From Microbulbifer donghaiensis (GTDB lineage Bacteria; Pseudomonadota; Gammaproteobacteria; Pseudomonadales; Cellvibrionaceae), in contig NZ_FQVA01000006.1 of the NCBI RefSeq assembly GCF_900129095.1, positions 83,830-147,829 on the forward strand: a stretch of DNA of 64,000 nucleotides, written 5' to 3'. The notes beneath the pieces were generated by a model. The model was not told where the DNA came from and searched no databases. It was given only the letters and a program-made list of their open reading frames with translations. How positions within the stretch are numbered: the first letter of the stretch is position 1; each line of letters starts with the position of its first letter. Position numbers and translations under genes: made by a program. Below are positions 27,370-37,160 of this stretch, piece by piece.

Positions 27370-27853
27370 GGGGGTCGCACCGAGTTTTGCATTGATGTCT
27401 GCAAGCTTTGGCAGATCCTTCTGTAAGGAGGGTGTGGAAGATGGTCTATCTGCTTACGCTCATTTCCCGTGCAATTAACGAAAATAGATAGTGATAATTC
27501 CAATAAATTCGACCATGGGCTGAAACCGTCGATTCGGCCTTTTGGGGAAACACATACGTGGAGGTGCGGGCAGTGAAATGCGTGCATCCGAATATGGTCC
27601 CGCTATAAATCTGAGTCGATTCAGGGCTTATCGCTGAGTGTAGAGTCATGGCGGGGCCTCAGTTATCCAGCAAGTTTATTTGGGCGCATTTTTCTCTGAA
27701 TTGGCCGCCTGAATATTACTCGTCTAACCTAACGGAGATGTCTGTCACTAATGTGCTAGTCGTGTGACCTATTGTGGAATTACTTTCTCGCATGGCAGGT
27801 GTGCAAGAACGACAGGTGTTCGTTGGCATGTGCTCCATTGAGGCAGTGGGGAA
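27370..27853. other. Divergent intergenic region between DUF2235 gene and giant membrane protein
   Basis: About 480 nt of lower-GC DNA separating two divergent genes. Short minus-strand frames here look random. It must contain both promoters, but I see no clear -35/-10 pair, operator or hairpin that I would defend. Confidence 0.4.
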
Positions 27854-30800
27854 ATGGCTTCCGATAACTCCGAAAAAAATGGCAGCTCCCGGAGAAAACC
27901 GCGCATCAAAAGCTGGTTTGTCATCCTGCTGTTATTAACGGTTGGCGCGAGTTATATCTATTATTCGTACCAGAAAAGGCAGGAAGCCTTTATAAATACC
28001 TATTACTTTCGAACGCTGCAGGATGTTGCTGCCGAATTCAATCATGGCCTCGACCAATTAATCAGTCTGCACAAATTTGAAGTGGGAAGCTCCACTATTC
28101 TTTCGATATTCGGTTCCTATCGGTCAGATACTCGAGACGACGGAGGCGGGAATGTAGGTCGATCCGAGTTTTGTGAGATTAGAGTAGGGAAAGTCGAGTG
28201 TGTAGTAAGGGAGGATGATTTACAGGACCTGGAAAAAGAAAAGAAACCTGTAGATGAAAAGTTAAAGGGTAATTCTGGGGTAGGCAGTGATGAAAATTCA
28301 GATGTCGAATCGGAAGAAACAAAGGAATATGTGCTGGGCGCAAATCGTATAAAAATAATAAGAGAGGACAGCTCAGTATTCTACGTAGATATCTCAGACG
28401 TCATGCCCGCACCACGCAGAGACTTTGCACTTTATATAATTGCTGATGCGAATAACCGGGTTCTGGGGAGTATTGGGGCGGCCTCCGGCCTGTCGATAGT
28501 AGACACTGAGGCTGTCAGTCGAGAGATCGAGTTAAGGCAGAAGCAGAATTTAATCAACCTGGCGAACGATAAAGGCGTCAGTGAGCCGAAAGATGCGAAA
28601 GCACTACCAGGATTCAGCTCGCATATTGACCTGGAGCTCACCATCGGCAGATCGCGTTTGTATATCTTGCCGTTCTTGTTGAATCATGACGTCGGTATAT
28701 CCCCTGTTAATAATAATGACAGGTCATCCTCAAGGGGCCAGCAGGGGGAGGGGATACCTTTGTATCTCATTGGTGTACAACCGGGCAGTGTCATTAAATC
28801 GTATGAAAACAAACGGTGGAACCTGAGCCTGCTGTTGTTTTCGCTCGTTGCGCTGGTTTTCCTGTGGACAGTCACCCGGCTCCTAATGGTATCCCGCCAT
28901 CAGGCCCTGGGGAACAGCTTTTACATTACGATGGTAGCTGCGTCCTATCTATCCTTCGTCATGCTGGTGGCTTTGTTGGTGGCCTGGGGGCAGCGAAGCA
29001 TCGCGGTCTACGGCAAGCAGCAACTCGCACAGTCAATATTCTCGGAAGTGGAAGCGCAGGTTTCGCGGGACCTGGAAAGCATTTTCGATGCCCTGGATGG
29101 CTACCATAAGTATTATAGAGATCTGCTTAGTCAGTTGAATCCGGAGCAGAAAGAGGACTCCAGCAAGATAAGGAATAATTGTGGTGTTACAGGAATTCCC
29201 TACTGCAGTGAATGTACTGACAGGGGGGAAGAGCCACATCGAACAGTTCTGCTGGGAATGCAGGGAAAGCGTCCTATAGATGGTTGTATCGAGCAAGCAG
29301 ATACTGATTTGGATTGTCATATTTGCTCCAAAATCAAAGCTGCGGATCCGCCGGAAGAGCACGGCGTAATTCTGCCGTTTTTCAGTAAAGTGAATATCTT
29401 TGGTCCTGGCACCAATGTAAAGTTTAAGAAATCGGATGGTCAGGGCGGGGAAGTACGGTCGTGGTTTGATATCAAGGATAATAATTCATTTCCGGCCGGC
29501 GGTAAGCTGCTGACTGTTTTCCTTATGGATAATAACGGTCGCCAAGTGCTGCCAATGTTCTACTTCGTAGAAAGTAATAAACCGCCCGTTAGTTTTAGCC
29601 TGGCACACCGCGAATATTTTCGCCGGGTCCGGGACAAGGCCGGCTGGAACGGCGCCTCGCAGACAAATAAAGATAGAGATGGGGGTCGAACCGGTATTCC
29701 GTGCGCGGACGCTGGAGATGTCGATTGCTCAAATACAAGGGAAAATTTTTACATACAGAGGTTGCTCAATATTAGTACAGGGACTCGAGGCACGACTTTG
29801 GGTTTGCCGCTGCGTTGCGGTGGGGGCAAGCAGTGTGCTGGGGGCGGGTACGTGCTCGGCGCAGATATAGAGATTCCCGCTTTGTCTCTTGAACCGCCGT
29901 TCCTTTCCTCCCCAGAATCGGAGGTCGGACGTGCGCGCATGCAGGACTTGATCTTCATGGTAGTTGACCGCGTGACAGGGCAGGTGCTCTATCACATGGA
30001 CGACAAGCGTTCTATGGTGGAGAACCTGTATCATGCGGGGCTCGGTACCGCTGGTATCAGCCAGCTGATTCGCGCAGGCCGCATACAGGGCACGCGCAAT
30101 AATAAGCGATCGAGACCAGATCGCTTGGTATCCGGCTATTACCATGGCCAGTCCGGTGATTTTCTGGCGCGAAAACTCGGCGATATGAGCCAGTGGGCAT
30201 TGGTCGTTTTTATACCAGATGACGGCACCGATAGCCTGATGACCAATGTTTTCCTGGCGAGTACGACCGGGATTGGTGGCATCCTGCTACTGCTGGTCTG
30301 CCTGCTTTATCTCACAGAGCGCTATTGCAATAGCGATGCGTTGAAAGTTTATTGGGGCTTACCGGTATCGGTCACTCGACACAGTGTGATGTTGTTCAGC
30401 ACGATATTGCTAACCAGCATCTTTCTTGGTTACAGCCTGGGGGCGGTGATCAATCAGTACACGGGGGCGCGCTGGAACACGTCCCTTGGGCTGAGCCTGG
30501 CGGTAATGGCAATCGTATTGGCATGGGGGTATGCCGTGCTACGGAGCATGAGAGAGCGGGATAGCACGTGGGAAGAGCGGCAAACTCATACTGCTGCTGG
30601 CACAGTGCGGCTGCTGACACTTTTCCTGACAGTCGGTTGCGCGGCAGCTGCCTACCTACAACATGTCGGAGATAAACCCAGCGGCGCAGTGCGATGGCAC
30701 AGTGAGAAGTTGTGTGAAGCACGTCTTAATAAGGAGCAATTGGAACTTCGCAATATCGCCTTGACGCGCTATCCGAACTCAATCAAGCAACACGGAAAGG

Positions 30801-32404
30801 ATCCTCTCAGTCTGCTGCCCATTTCAGAAGAGTGGCGTTCAACTTTGAGGAAGGGAGACTGTAAAAATAGCGAGAATGAAAAGCCGCGTGAGCCGCATAT
30901 CATGCCGGAAGATGTGGGCACCTTTAGCCAGTACACCGCCTCCACAGGGCCCTTAAAATGGGTGACGCGCTATTTATTTGGCGTCGGGGGCGGAGGCAAG
31001 AAGGATAACCCTGATGGTAACGGGGGCGACCGCGATGCCTCATATAGCCTGCCGAACCTGTTTCGCTTCCTAATCGCAATGAGTATTGCCTTTCTGCTGC
31101 TTTGTGGCGTTTGGTACCTGTTTTATCGCAAGGTCATTGGTGCGCGTCTGGTCGGTTCGCCTGGGTTGATCGCACACCTGCAGCATATCATCAGCCACAA
31201 CGTACCCGAGCGGGCCTATTCTCCCGAGCGCGGCTTGGTGCTGGATCTACATTGCAGGGCGCATGCCGGCAGCAACCTGACCGCACTGTTGTATCGGTCT
31301 GGAAAAGAGCAAGGTGGAAAAGACTGCGAAGATGAAGAAATCACGCCAATAAGTATGGACGAAACAGCGCGCCGCGGTATCGCTATGCTACTGGAGGATT
31401 GCCCGGGGCTCCGGCGTGAGGCGGACGAAGTTGACCTGTTTCCCGGTGTCAATATCAGCTTTTCCGCGACTATGACCGAGATCGAACAGCGCTATGGCAA
31501 GCGGGCTGGTGACAAAAGAATCAGCGTACACCTCTCTGATCTGGATATCTGCCTGTCCAGGACAAGGCAACGGGAAGCTCTACTGCGACTGATTCGCCAC
31601 CTCAAATCGATGTTCCTGGCCGGTCAGTTGGCTGAACTAAGAATAAGTCTGGGCTTCCACAGTTACGAGGCGCTTGTGCTGAAAGCGCACAGTATGAAAT
31701 CTGAGCGGGATCCGATGACTGCCGCGGAATTTGCCGGCTGGGCTGAAACACTAATGGATTTCATTGTAGAGCTGCCTGAGGACCTCACCCGCGAAGTCGA
31801 TTCGCAATTTGTACAGTACGAATGCTGCGCCAGCGGCCTGCTCCGGAATTTGCCGCAAGAGCTTGAGGTTGCGCACGAATTATCGGAACCGAGCTGGGCT
31901 GCGCAGCGCCGCTGGTTGAACCTCGGTGATGTGGATAAAACGAGCCGGGAATGGGCCTCCATCAATTGGATCCTTCTCAAGGCCGGTGCATTATTTCGGC
32001 ACAAATGGGAAAGTTGCTCTGGAGCGGAGAAACTCGCACTGTTTTTCCTCGCGAAAAAGAAGCGTGTGAATACTGCCAACGCGCAATTGCTGGAGCAGAT
32101 GGCCCTTCAGGGGTTGATCAGGGTGGATCACGGCCGCGTTCGTATCATCAATAACAGTTTTGCTTACTTTGCTCGTCACGCCGAGGATACCGAGACGCTT
32201 AAGCAACTGGTTGAGGTCAGTGAGGCAGGGGCGTGGCAGGATTATCGTTTGCCAGTGACCTTGTTGATCTTGCTCGTTCTCGGCGGAATCGCCTTCACCT
32301 CGGGGAGCTCGCTCTATCTAATTGCGGCAACCATGCTCGGCTTGCTGGGTACCATCGGTAGCCTGACCAGCAGTGCAAAAATGATCAGGGAAAACTTACG
32401 TTAA
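27854..32404 (+). CDS. Unrecognised 1516-residue multi-pass sensor-like membrane protein
   Basis: Not assigned to a family. Visible plan: a basic cytoplasmic N-terminus; TM near residues 20-40; a charged periplasmic region to about 320; two TMs (about 323-345 and 355-378); a large extracytoplasmic region to about 800 with CxxC pairs (CSEC, CHIC) and a stretch (VVDRVTGQVLYHMDD, MSQWALVVFIPDD) like the end of a Cache sensor; a block of four to five TMs to about 940; another loop and TM near 1080; a cytoplasmic part of about 350 residues with a likely winged-helix (LFFLAKKKRVNTANAQLLEQM); and two C-terminal TMs. No kinase, cyclase or GGDEF motif seen. ATG 27854 follows GGGGAA closely. Lower GC suggests transfer. 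Confidence 0.8.
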   Translation: MASDNSEKNGSSRRKPRIKSWFVILLLLTVGASYIYYSYQKRQEAFINTYYFRTLQDVAAEFNHGLDQLISLHKFEVGSSTILSIFGSYRSDTRDDGGGNVGRSEFCEIRVGKVECVVREDDLQDLEKEKKPVDEKLKGNSGVGSDENSDVESEETKEYVLGANRIKIIREDSSVFYVDISDVMPAPRRDFALYIIADANNRVLGSIGAASGLSIVDTEAVSREIELRQKQNLINLANDKGVSEPKDAKALPGFSSHIDLELTIGRSRLYILPFLLNHDVGISPVNNNDRSSSRGQQGEGIPLYLIGVQPGSVIKSYENKRWNLSLLLFSLVALVFLWTVTRLLMVSRHQALGNSFYITMVAASYLSFVMLVALLVAWGQRSIAVYGKQQLAQSIFSEVEAQVSRDLESIFDALDGYHKYYRDLLSQLNPEQKEDSSKIRNNCGVTGIPYCSECTDRGEEPHRTVLLGMQGKRPIDGCIEQADTDLDCHICSKIKAADPPEEHGVILPFFSKVNIFGPGTNVKFKKSDGQGGEVRSWFDIKDNNSFPAGGKLLTVFLMDNNGRQVLPMFYFVESNKPPVSFSLAHREYFRRVRDKAGWNGASQTNKDRDGGRTGIPCADAGDVDCSNTRENFYIQRLLNISTGTRGTTLGLPLRCGGGKQCAGGGYVLGADIEIPALSLEPPFLSSPESEVGRARMQDLIFMVVDRVTGQVLYHMDDKRSMVENLYHAGLGTAGISQLIRAGRIQGTRNNKRSRPDRLVSGYYHGQSGDFLARKLGDMSQWALVVFIPDDGTDSLMTNVFLASTTGIGGILLLLVCLLYLTERYCNSDALKVYWGLPVSVTRHSVMLFSTILLTSIFLGYSLGAVINQYTGARWNTSLGLSLAVMAIVLAWGYAVLRSMRERDSTWEERQTHTAAGTVRLLTLFLTVGCAAAAYLQHVGDKPSGAVRWHSEKLCEARLNKEQLELRNIALTRYPNSIKQHGKDPLSLLPISEEWRSTLRKGDCKNSENEKPREPHIMPEDVGTFSQYTASTGPLKWVTRYLFGVGGGGKKDNPDGNGGDRDASYSLPNLFRFLIAMSIAFLLLCGVWYLFYRKVIGARLVGSPGLIAHLQHIISHNVPERAYSPERGLVLDLHCRAHAGSNLTALLYRSGKEQGGKDCEDEEITPISMDETARRGIAMLLEDCPGLRREADEVDLFPGVNISFSATMTEIEQRYGKRAGDKRISVHLSDLDICLSRTRQREALLRLIRHLKSMFLAGQLAELRISLGFHSYEALVLKAHSMKSERDPMTAAEFAGWAETLMDFIVELPEDLTREVDSQFVQYECCASGLLRNLPQELEVAHELSEPSWAAQRRWLNLGDVDKTSREWASINWILLKAGALFRHKWESCSGAEKLALFFLAKKKRVNTANAQLLEQMALQGLIRVDHGRVRIINNSFAYFARHAEDTETLKQLVEVSEAGAWQDYRLPVTLLILLVLGGIAFTSGSSLYLIAATMLGLLGTIGSLTSSAKMIRENLR

Positions 32405-32518
32405 TTTATTGCTGGTCGCGGAAGTTAAGGAATGCCGGCTCCCGACGCTGTCTAATTCGTTTGTCAGGCTACAGAGTTTCCGCACCGAGCAATCTATCGC
32501 TTCGTTTCCGTATTCTCG

Positions 32519-33025
32519 TCAGGGGCTGACCGAAAATGCAGAATCGTAGGAAACTGCTCCCTGTGGAATTGGCGTTTGGAAGGGTAGGGCCATGAAGTAC
32601 TCCGCCGGTACGCCCGGCAGTGTCAGTCCGGGCTGCGGGTGAAAGCCGAAGCGCCGGTAGTAGTCTGGAGAGCCGAGTAAAACGCAGCCGCCGGCGTCCA
32701 GTGTTCTCAGCGCTTCCAGGCACCGTTTCATCAGCTGCGAACCAATACCGCGCCCCTGCCATGCGGGTAGTACCGCCACCGGCCCGATACCATACCATCC
32801 GGAGGTCCCGTCTGAGACAGTAACCGGGGAGGCGGCGACGTGGCCGACAATGCCGCCGCCCGTTTCGGCGACGAGCGATACCGTCAGTTGTCCAGAGTTC
32901 CTCAGCGCCCTGACGATCTGTTGCTCTGTGCCGCTACTATGCTCAGCGGTCTGAAAAGCTGCCGAGATCAGCGCGTCTATCGCGTCGATATCCGCTTTCG
33001 TTTCTGTGCGCACGGTGATGTCCAT
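32519..33025 (-). CDS. GNAT N-acetyltransferase (YhbS-like)
   Basis: 168-residue acetyltransferase. VAVLPAWQGRGIGSQLM is the acetyl-CoA-binding motif A, followed by VLLGSPDYYRRFGFHP, typical of the YhbS-like subgroup. ATG 33025 begins MDITVRTETKAD, the usual start; a TTG further upstream is less likely. Substrate unknown. Single gene after the long membrane-protein gene, convergent with it. Confidence 0.85.
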   Translation of the reverse strand: MDITVRTETKADIDAIDALISAAFQTAEHSSGTEQQIVRALRNSGQLTVSLVAETGGGIVGHVAASPVTVSDGTSGWYGIGPVAVLPAWQGRGIGSQLMKRCLEALRTLDAGGCVLLGSPDYYRRFGFHPQPGLTLPGVPAEYFMALPFQTPIPQGAVSYDSAFSVSP

Positions 33026-33208
33026 GGAAGGTCGAGTTCCGCTCAAGTTGATAAGGGTGGATGTGGGAGCCAGTTCGGTAGATAGTCCAGTTTCATCAAC
33101 TGTATATCTGAGATTGAGAAAAGCTATCTCAGCCAGTGAAATAATTCATTTAACCCGCAGCGTATACGTCGTTACTCTGGGGCCCTGGTAAATAATCGGG
33201 AGGTAATT

Positions 33209-33337
33209 ATGAGCAAAGTGATGTCTCTTGTTATCCGCTCCACGCGAACACGCAACGCGGAGCAGTCAGCCGAGTGCAATTACGCCGACAACTACTACGG
33301 CGATCAGGTGTGCGTGCTGCGCCGCAAAGTCCAGTGA
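33209..33337 (+). CDS. Candidate 42-residue small protein, unrecognised
   Basis: ATG is preceded by CGGGAGGTAATT, an excellent ribosome binding site with 6-nt spacing. The product is polar, with an N-terminal VMSLVIRSTRTR segment, two cysteines (residues 23 and 35) and the motif NYADNYYGDQVCVLRRK. Composition is protein-like rather than random. Lies alone between two leftward genes, on the opposite strand. No family known to me. Confidence 0.5.
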   Translation: MSKVMSLVIRSTRTRNAEQSAECNYADNYYGDQVCVLRRKVQ

Positions 33338-33417
33338 ACGTTTAATCGCAGGTGCAGGGATACAGTGCGCCGCAGGTTTCTCCCGGCGGAGCGCTGCGGT
33401 CCCGATTATTCCCGACT

Positions 33418-33792
33418 TCAGGCGGAGTCGCTATTCAGCCAGGTTTCGGCCTGCTGCCGCTGATCGTGGCCAAACGCCTTTATATCCAGGCCCGGTATCA
33501 GTGCGCCTTCCAGTTCACTGATTTTGCCGATCCATTCTTTATCGGTGAGGACGGCGGCTTTGCGGAACTGCCGGATAAAAAGCAGCATCGACGGCAGGCG
33601 CGAGAACTCTATGGCGATGGCCGCGAGTGAGGGAAGGCGGTATTCGATTACGTCAAAGAGCATCTGCCCATTTTTTATGCCATCGGCTTTTTCCACCAGC
33701 TCGTCCAGGGCCCGCTTCATATCGTCGGAGTCCAGTTTGCCGCTTAGTGCAATATCCAGGCGGTTTTCACCGGCTCTTTCCACTGTAAACAT
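33418..33792 (-). CDS. STAS/SpoIIAA-like protein
   Basis: 124-residue soluble protein of the SpoIIAA-like (CRAL-TRIO/STAS-type) group: an N-terminal beta-hairpin (FTVERAGENRLDIALSGKL), helix MKRALDELVEKADG, strand MLFDVIEYRLP and later AVLTDKEWIGKISELEGALIPG with a C-terminal ALIPGLDIKAF segment typical of the family. Role unknown; possibly lipid or protein binding. Its first 26 nt overlap the end of the cupin gene, so the two are probably cotranscribed. Confidence 0.82.
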   Translation of the reverse strand: MFTVERAGENRLDIALSGKLDSDDMKRALDELVEKADGIKNGQMLFDVIEYRLPSLAAIAIEFSRLPSMLLFIRQFRKAAVLTDKEWIGKISELEGALIPGLDIKAFGHDQRQQAETWLNSDSA

Positions 33793-34207
33793 ATCTTCTC
33801 CTTGAGCATTCTGCGCAGACAGTCGTTTCCAACGCCGACAAAATCCAACGATAGAAAACTGCCAGCCATAGTGTCATCTTGTCGGGCTTTGTCCAACTTA
33901 CCCTGTGTCGGATGTGCGCAGGAATATTGAGATAATCACCTTTATCCAGGGTGATCTCGCGTCCGTCCTCAAACTGAATCGTCCCGGCCCCCTCGAGTAC
34001 CATCACCCATTCATGTTCGTCCTGGTCATACCAACCCGCTTCGGGGGAGCTCTGGCCATGGGAAACGATGCGCTCTACTCGCACGCTCTCGGTGCGAATC
34101 AAGTCGAAAAAGTGTTCCCTGGCGCGATCGTCAGGGATATTCGAATAAATGTTGTCCACAGTTTGTCTGCGCGTAGAAAGTGAATAATCCGTTGCGGCGT
34201 TCGGCAC
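33767..34207 (-). CDS. Cupin-domain protein
   Basis: 146-residue single-domain cupin. Metal-binding cupin motif 1 is seen as GWYDQDEHEWVMVLEGAGTIQFEDG (residues about 58-82) and motif 2 as GDYLNIPAHIRHRV. Likely a small cytosolic metal-dependent enzyme or sugar/ligand binder. The fold should end at LWLAVFY near residue 118; the following 28 residues, Cys/Arg-rich, look like an extension into the next gene. The start is uncertain: GTG at 34207 or GTG at 34159 (VDNIYSNIPDD, the usual family start). Confidence 0.8.
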   Translation of the reverse strand: MPNAATDYSLSTRRQTVDNIYSNIPDDRAREHFFDLIRTESVRVERIVSHGQSSPEAGWYDQDEHEWVMVLEGAGTIQFEDGREITLDKGDYLNIPAHIRHRVSWTKPDKMTLWLAVFYRWILSALETTVCAECSRRRYVYSGKSR

Positions 34208-34502
34208 TTCTATTGGTCGCTATTGCGCCGGCAGCATGCTATTGCGAACTCTAATTGAGTCCGCAAGCGCTCAGAGTATATATGGAACTGATGCGTCGTG
34301 AATTTTGCCCAAAAATGACCACTGAGTAACAGCGGGCAGCCCCGCGGCGCAGATCAAGATTCTATGACTAGACTCAGGTGAGTGGTAGTTTTGACGCCAT
34401 CGCACCGCGCTGCTGTCCTCCGATCGGACAGGGACGCGCGGTCAGGTTGTTAAGCACCGGCAATAACTGCTTGCCGACTATGCCCTGCACAGGAGCCCTC
34501 GG

Positions 34503-36254
34503 ATGAAGTCACCGATCTTTGCAGCCATGACATTCACCGTGATGATGGCGGTGCTGCTGCCGACGCTGCTGTCGGCGGCGGACCCGATAAGTGGTAACGG
34601 CAATGCCGACTATGTGTTCACTAATGCGAAAGTCTACACGGTGAACAAGGAGGCACCCTGGGCCGAGGCCATCGCTATCAAGGGCAACAAGATCGTCTAT
34701 GTCGGCGATGCCGAAGGGGTCAAATCACGGGTCGGCAAGGGTACTAAAGTCGTGGACCTCAAGGGCAAGATGGTGTTGCCCGGTTTTGTCGAAGGCCATT
34801 TCCATAGCATCGTCGGTGCCATGATTGCGAAGGGACTCGACTTGCAGACAGATGACAAGCAGGAGCTGTTTGACCGAATCCGCAAGTATGCAAAGGAAAA
34901 TCCGGACCTTGACGTCATCGTCGGTTACGGAGTGCGCTTCAACGTATTTCCCGACCAGCTGCCGACCGCGGCGATGCTCGACGAGATCGAGTCAAAGCGC
35001 CCGATTTACTTTTTTGGGATCGACGGCCATACCGCCTGGGTAAACTCAAAGGCGCTGGAAATGGCCGGGATCAACAAGGACACCCCGGACACCGCCCCCG
35101 GCTTCTCCTATTTTGTGCGCGACGAGGGCAACAATCCGACCGGCTGGATCGTGGAGTGGCCGGCTGAGCTACAGGTGCTGGGTAGCCTGGTCGAGTTCAA
35201 CGTCGAGTATGTCAAGGATGGCGTCAAGGAATGGCTGCCGCGCTTCTCGGCTGCCGGCATCACCGCGGTCCACGATTATGGTGTCCTCGGGATTCCGGCG
35301 GAAGAAGCCTTCCAATTTTTCACCGACATGGCCGCGCAAGGGAAGCTGCCGATCCGCATCCAGGGTTCCTATTACTGGAACGACCCGAAGGCGGATCCGA
35401 TCCCGCCGCTGAAGAAGCTGATGCAGCAGTTCGATACCGAATTGGTCAGCGTCAAGTCACTGAAAGTCAATCTCGATGGCGGTGACGACAAGTGGAATGC
35501 GCTCTACACCGAGCCCTACACCGATAAGCCAGACGTCAAGGTAGAACCCATCATTCCCTACGATATCGTCAATGCAACGGTGGAGCGGGCGGACAAAGAG
35601 CGCATCAACGTGACTTGTCACTGCTTTGGCGATCTCGCGGTGCGCAAATTTCTCGATGCGGTCGAGATGGCGAAGAAAAAGAACCCGCAATGGGGCCGGC
35701 GTCCGGTGGCAAGCCACGCCACGATGGTCGACGACGCGGATATCCCGCGTTTCGCCGAACTGGGGGCCACCTATGACACTACCGGTTTCTGGATGAGTCT
35801 CGATCCGCTGCTGCAAACGGTGTCTACGACGCGCCTCGGCCCCGAGCGTGTCCAGGCCATGTTTCCGATGAAAAAGATTGCCGAGGCCGGCGGCAATGTG
35901 TCGCTTGGATCGGATTGGCCGACAGGCGCCTATGTTTCCGATTACAGGCCGCTGCTGTCCATCAGGGTCGCGGTGACCCGCCAGCTTCCCGGCCGCGATG
36001 ATGTGCCGCCGCTCGGTGGCAAAGAGGCCCGCGTTCCGCTGGATCTGGCGCTGTATGCCCAGACTTTAGGCGCGGCCTACGGCATGGCTCTGGACGACAA
36101 GATCGGTTCACTGGAAGTCGGCAAGCTGGCGGACCTGGTGGTACTCGACAGGAACCTGTTCGATATCAATCCGCACGACATTCACAAGGCCAGGGTTTTG
36201 CTCACCATCATGAATGGCAAGGTGGTGCACGACGAGTTGAAACTGGAGAAGTGA
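34503..36254 (+). CDS. Exported YtcJ-like amidohydrolase (copy 1, Sec signal)
   Basis: 583-residue metal-dependent amidohydrolase of the YtcJ/NfdA-like group. A Sec signal peptide ends near residue 26 (LLSAAD); the HxH metal motif is GFVEGHFHS (His99, His101); CHCFGDLAVRKFLD, SHATM and LGSDWPTG give the remaining metal and substrate residues, and DKIGSLEVGKLADLVVLD is the C-terminal barrel motif. Likely periplasmic, hydrolysing an amide or cyclic amide. The only rightward member of a group of four paralogues; the others on the opposite strand share long stretches with it. Confidence 0.9.
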   Translation: MKSPIFAAMTFTVMMAVLLPTLLSAADPISGNGNADYVFTNAKVYTVNKEAPWAEAIAIKGNKIVYVGDAEGVKSRVGKGTKVVDLKGKMVLPGFVEGHFHSIVGAMIAKGLDLQTDDKQELFDRIRKYAKENPDLDVIVGYGVRFNVFPDQLPTAAMLDEIESKRPIYFFGIDGHTAWVNSKALEMAGINKDTPDTAPGFSYFVRDEGNNPTGWIVEWPAELQVLGSLVEFNVEYVKDGVKEWLPRFSAAGITAVHDYGVLGIPAEEAFQFFTDMAAQGKLPIRIQGSYYWNDPKADPIPPLKKLMQQFDTELVSVKSLKVNLDGGDDKWNALYTEPYTDKPDVKVEPIIPYDIVNATVERADKERINVTCHCFGDLAVRKFLDAVEMAKKKNPQWGRRPVASHATMVDDADIPRFAELGATYDTTGFWMSLDPLLQTVSTTRLGPERVQAMFPMKKIAEAGGNVSLGSDWPTGAYVSDYRPLLSIRVAVTRQLPGRDDVPPLGGKEARVPLDLALYAQTLGAAYGMALDDKIGSLEVGKLADLVVLDRNLFDINPHDIHKARVLLTIMNGKVVHDELKLEK

Positions 36255-36265
36255 TTTTTTGCACA

Positions 36266-36303
36266 GGGGCGGCCCGGTATTTGTCGAGGATCGGTGCCGC
36301 CCC
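36266..36303. terminator. Bidirectional terminator-like inverted repeat
   Basis: GGGGCGGC and GCCGCCCC (8 bp) pair across 22 nt in the 63-nt gap between convergent genes. No T tract on the far side, so termination strength is uncertain. Confidence 0.55.
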
Positions 36304-36317
36304 TTCCCAGGGCTGTA

Positions 36318-37160
36318 TCACGGCCAGATGAAACTCAGGCCAATCTTCAGCTGCCGATCGGCACCGCCTTTCGGCGCATCGACCACTTTGTAGCCGCCCA
36401 GGCTGAAATCAATCATATGGCCGCTTTTCAGGATAAAGGTCTTGCCGACGGTAAGGCCGAGTGGAGTCTGCCAGGCGCTGCTGCTACTGGGGGCCGACCA
36501 GTCATAGGTAACTGCATTCATGTAGCCGATATAGGAGCCACCAAACAAGTCGGTGTTACAAATAATGATGGGCCTGATGGTGGTGAGATTGAAGTCGTCC
36601 TGACCCCAGTGATGGCCAAGGATACCGCCGTAAGAGAGGTTTCCGGCAGAACCGAACACCACACCGGCGAAACCGCCGCCCCAGCCCGGTCCGCCAACGA
36701 CACTGTCTGTACGCGTGCGCAGCGAGATCTGCGGGCCGATGCCGAACTTGATGCTGCTGTCCGTTTTGGGAACGAAGAACCCCTGCACAATGGAGTCACT
36801 CAGGCCCCAGGTGCGCCCGGTCCCGCCGACGGGATCCGGGCCGAGTATTGGCAGGCCTGCGCCCTTGGGCGCGCCGATGTAGGGAATGACACCGCGGAGA
36901 ACAAAATTGAAGCTGCGGTCCGTTTCAATGGAGTAGACCGGTTGCAGGGAAATACCGTAGGCCGTCTCGTCATCGGAGGTGCCGTAGGAGATGGTATTGT
37001 CCGACATCAGCGCCTTCACGTCGGCGAGCGGATCCTGTGCTTTCTTCAGTGCTTCCGCCTCGTCGACGGCCGCCTGTGCCTGCGCGAGACTGGCAAATAG
37101 CGTGAAGAGTAATAGAGCAAAGAGAGTGCCGAAGCGGCGGGTGCGGGGGTGATATCTCAT
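36318..37160 (-). CDS. Outer-membrane beta-barrel protein, substrate-channel-like
   Basis: 280-residue protein with a signal peptide (FALLLFTLFASLAQAQA) and an aromatic-alternating, glycine-rich beta-strand pattern ending LKIGLSFIWP. Segments such as SLQPVYSIETDRSFNFVLRGVIPYIG resemble MetA-pathway or phenol-type outer-membrane transporters. Mature N-terminus contains an acidic helix (EAEALKKAQDPLADVKAL). Located within the amidohydrolase cluster, so it may admit or release their substrate. ATG 37160 is chosen because the signal peptide starts there; the longer frame to 37340 is not supported. Confidence 0.75.
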   Translation of the reverse strand: MRYHPRTRRFGTLFALLLFTLFASLAQAQAAVDEAEALKKAQDPLADVKALMSDNTISYGTSDDETAYGISLQPVYSIETDRSFNFVLRGVIPYIGAPKGAGLPILGPDPVGGTGRTWGLSDSIVQGFFVPKTDSSIKFGIGPQISLRTRTDSVVGGPGWGGGFAGVVFGSAGNLSYGGILGHHWGQDDFNLTTIRPIIICNTDLFGGSYIGYMNAVTYDWSAPSSSSAWQTPLGLTVGKTFILKSGHMIDFSLGGYKVVDAPKGGADRQLKIGLSFIWP

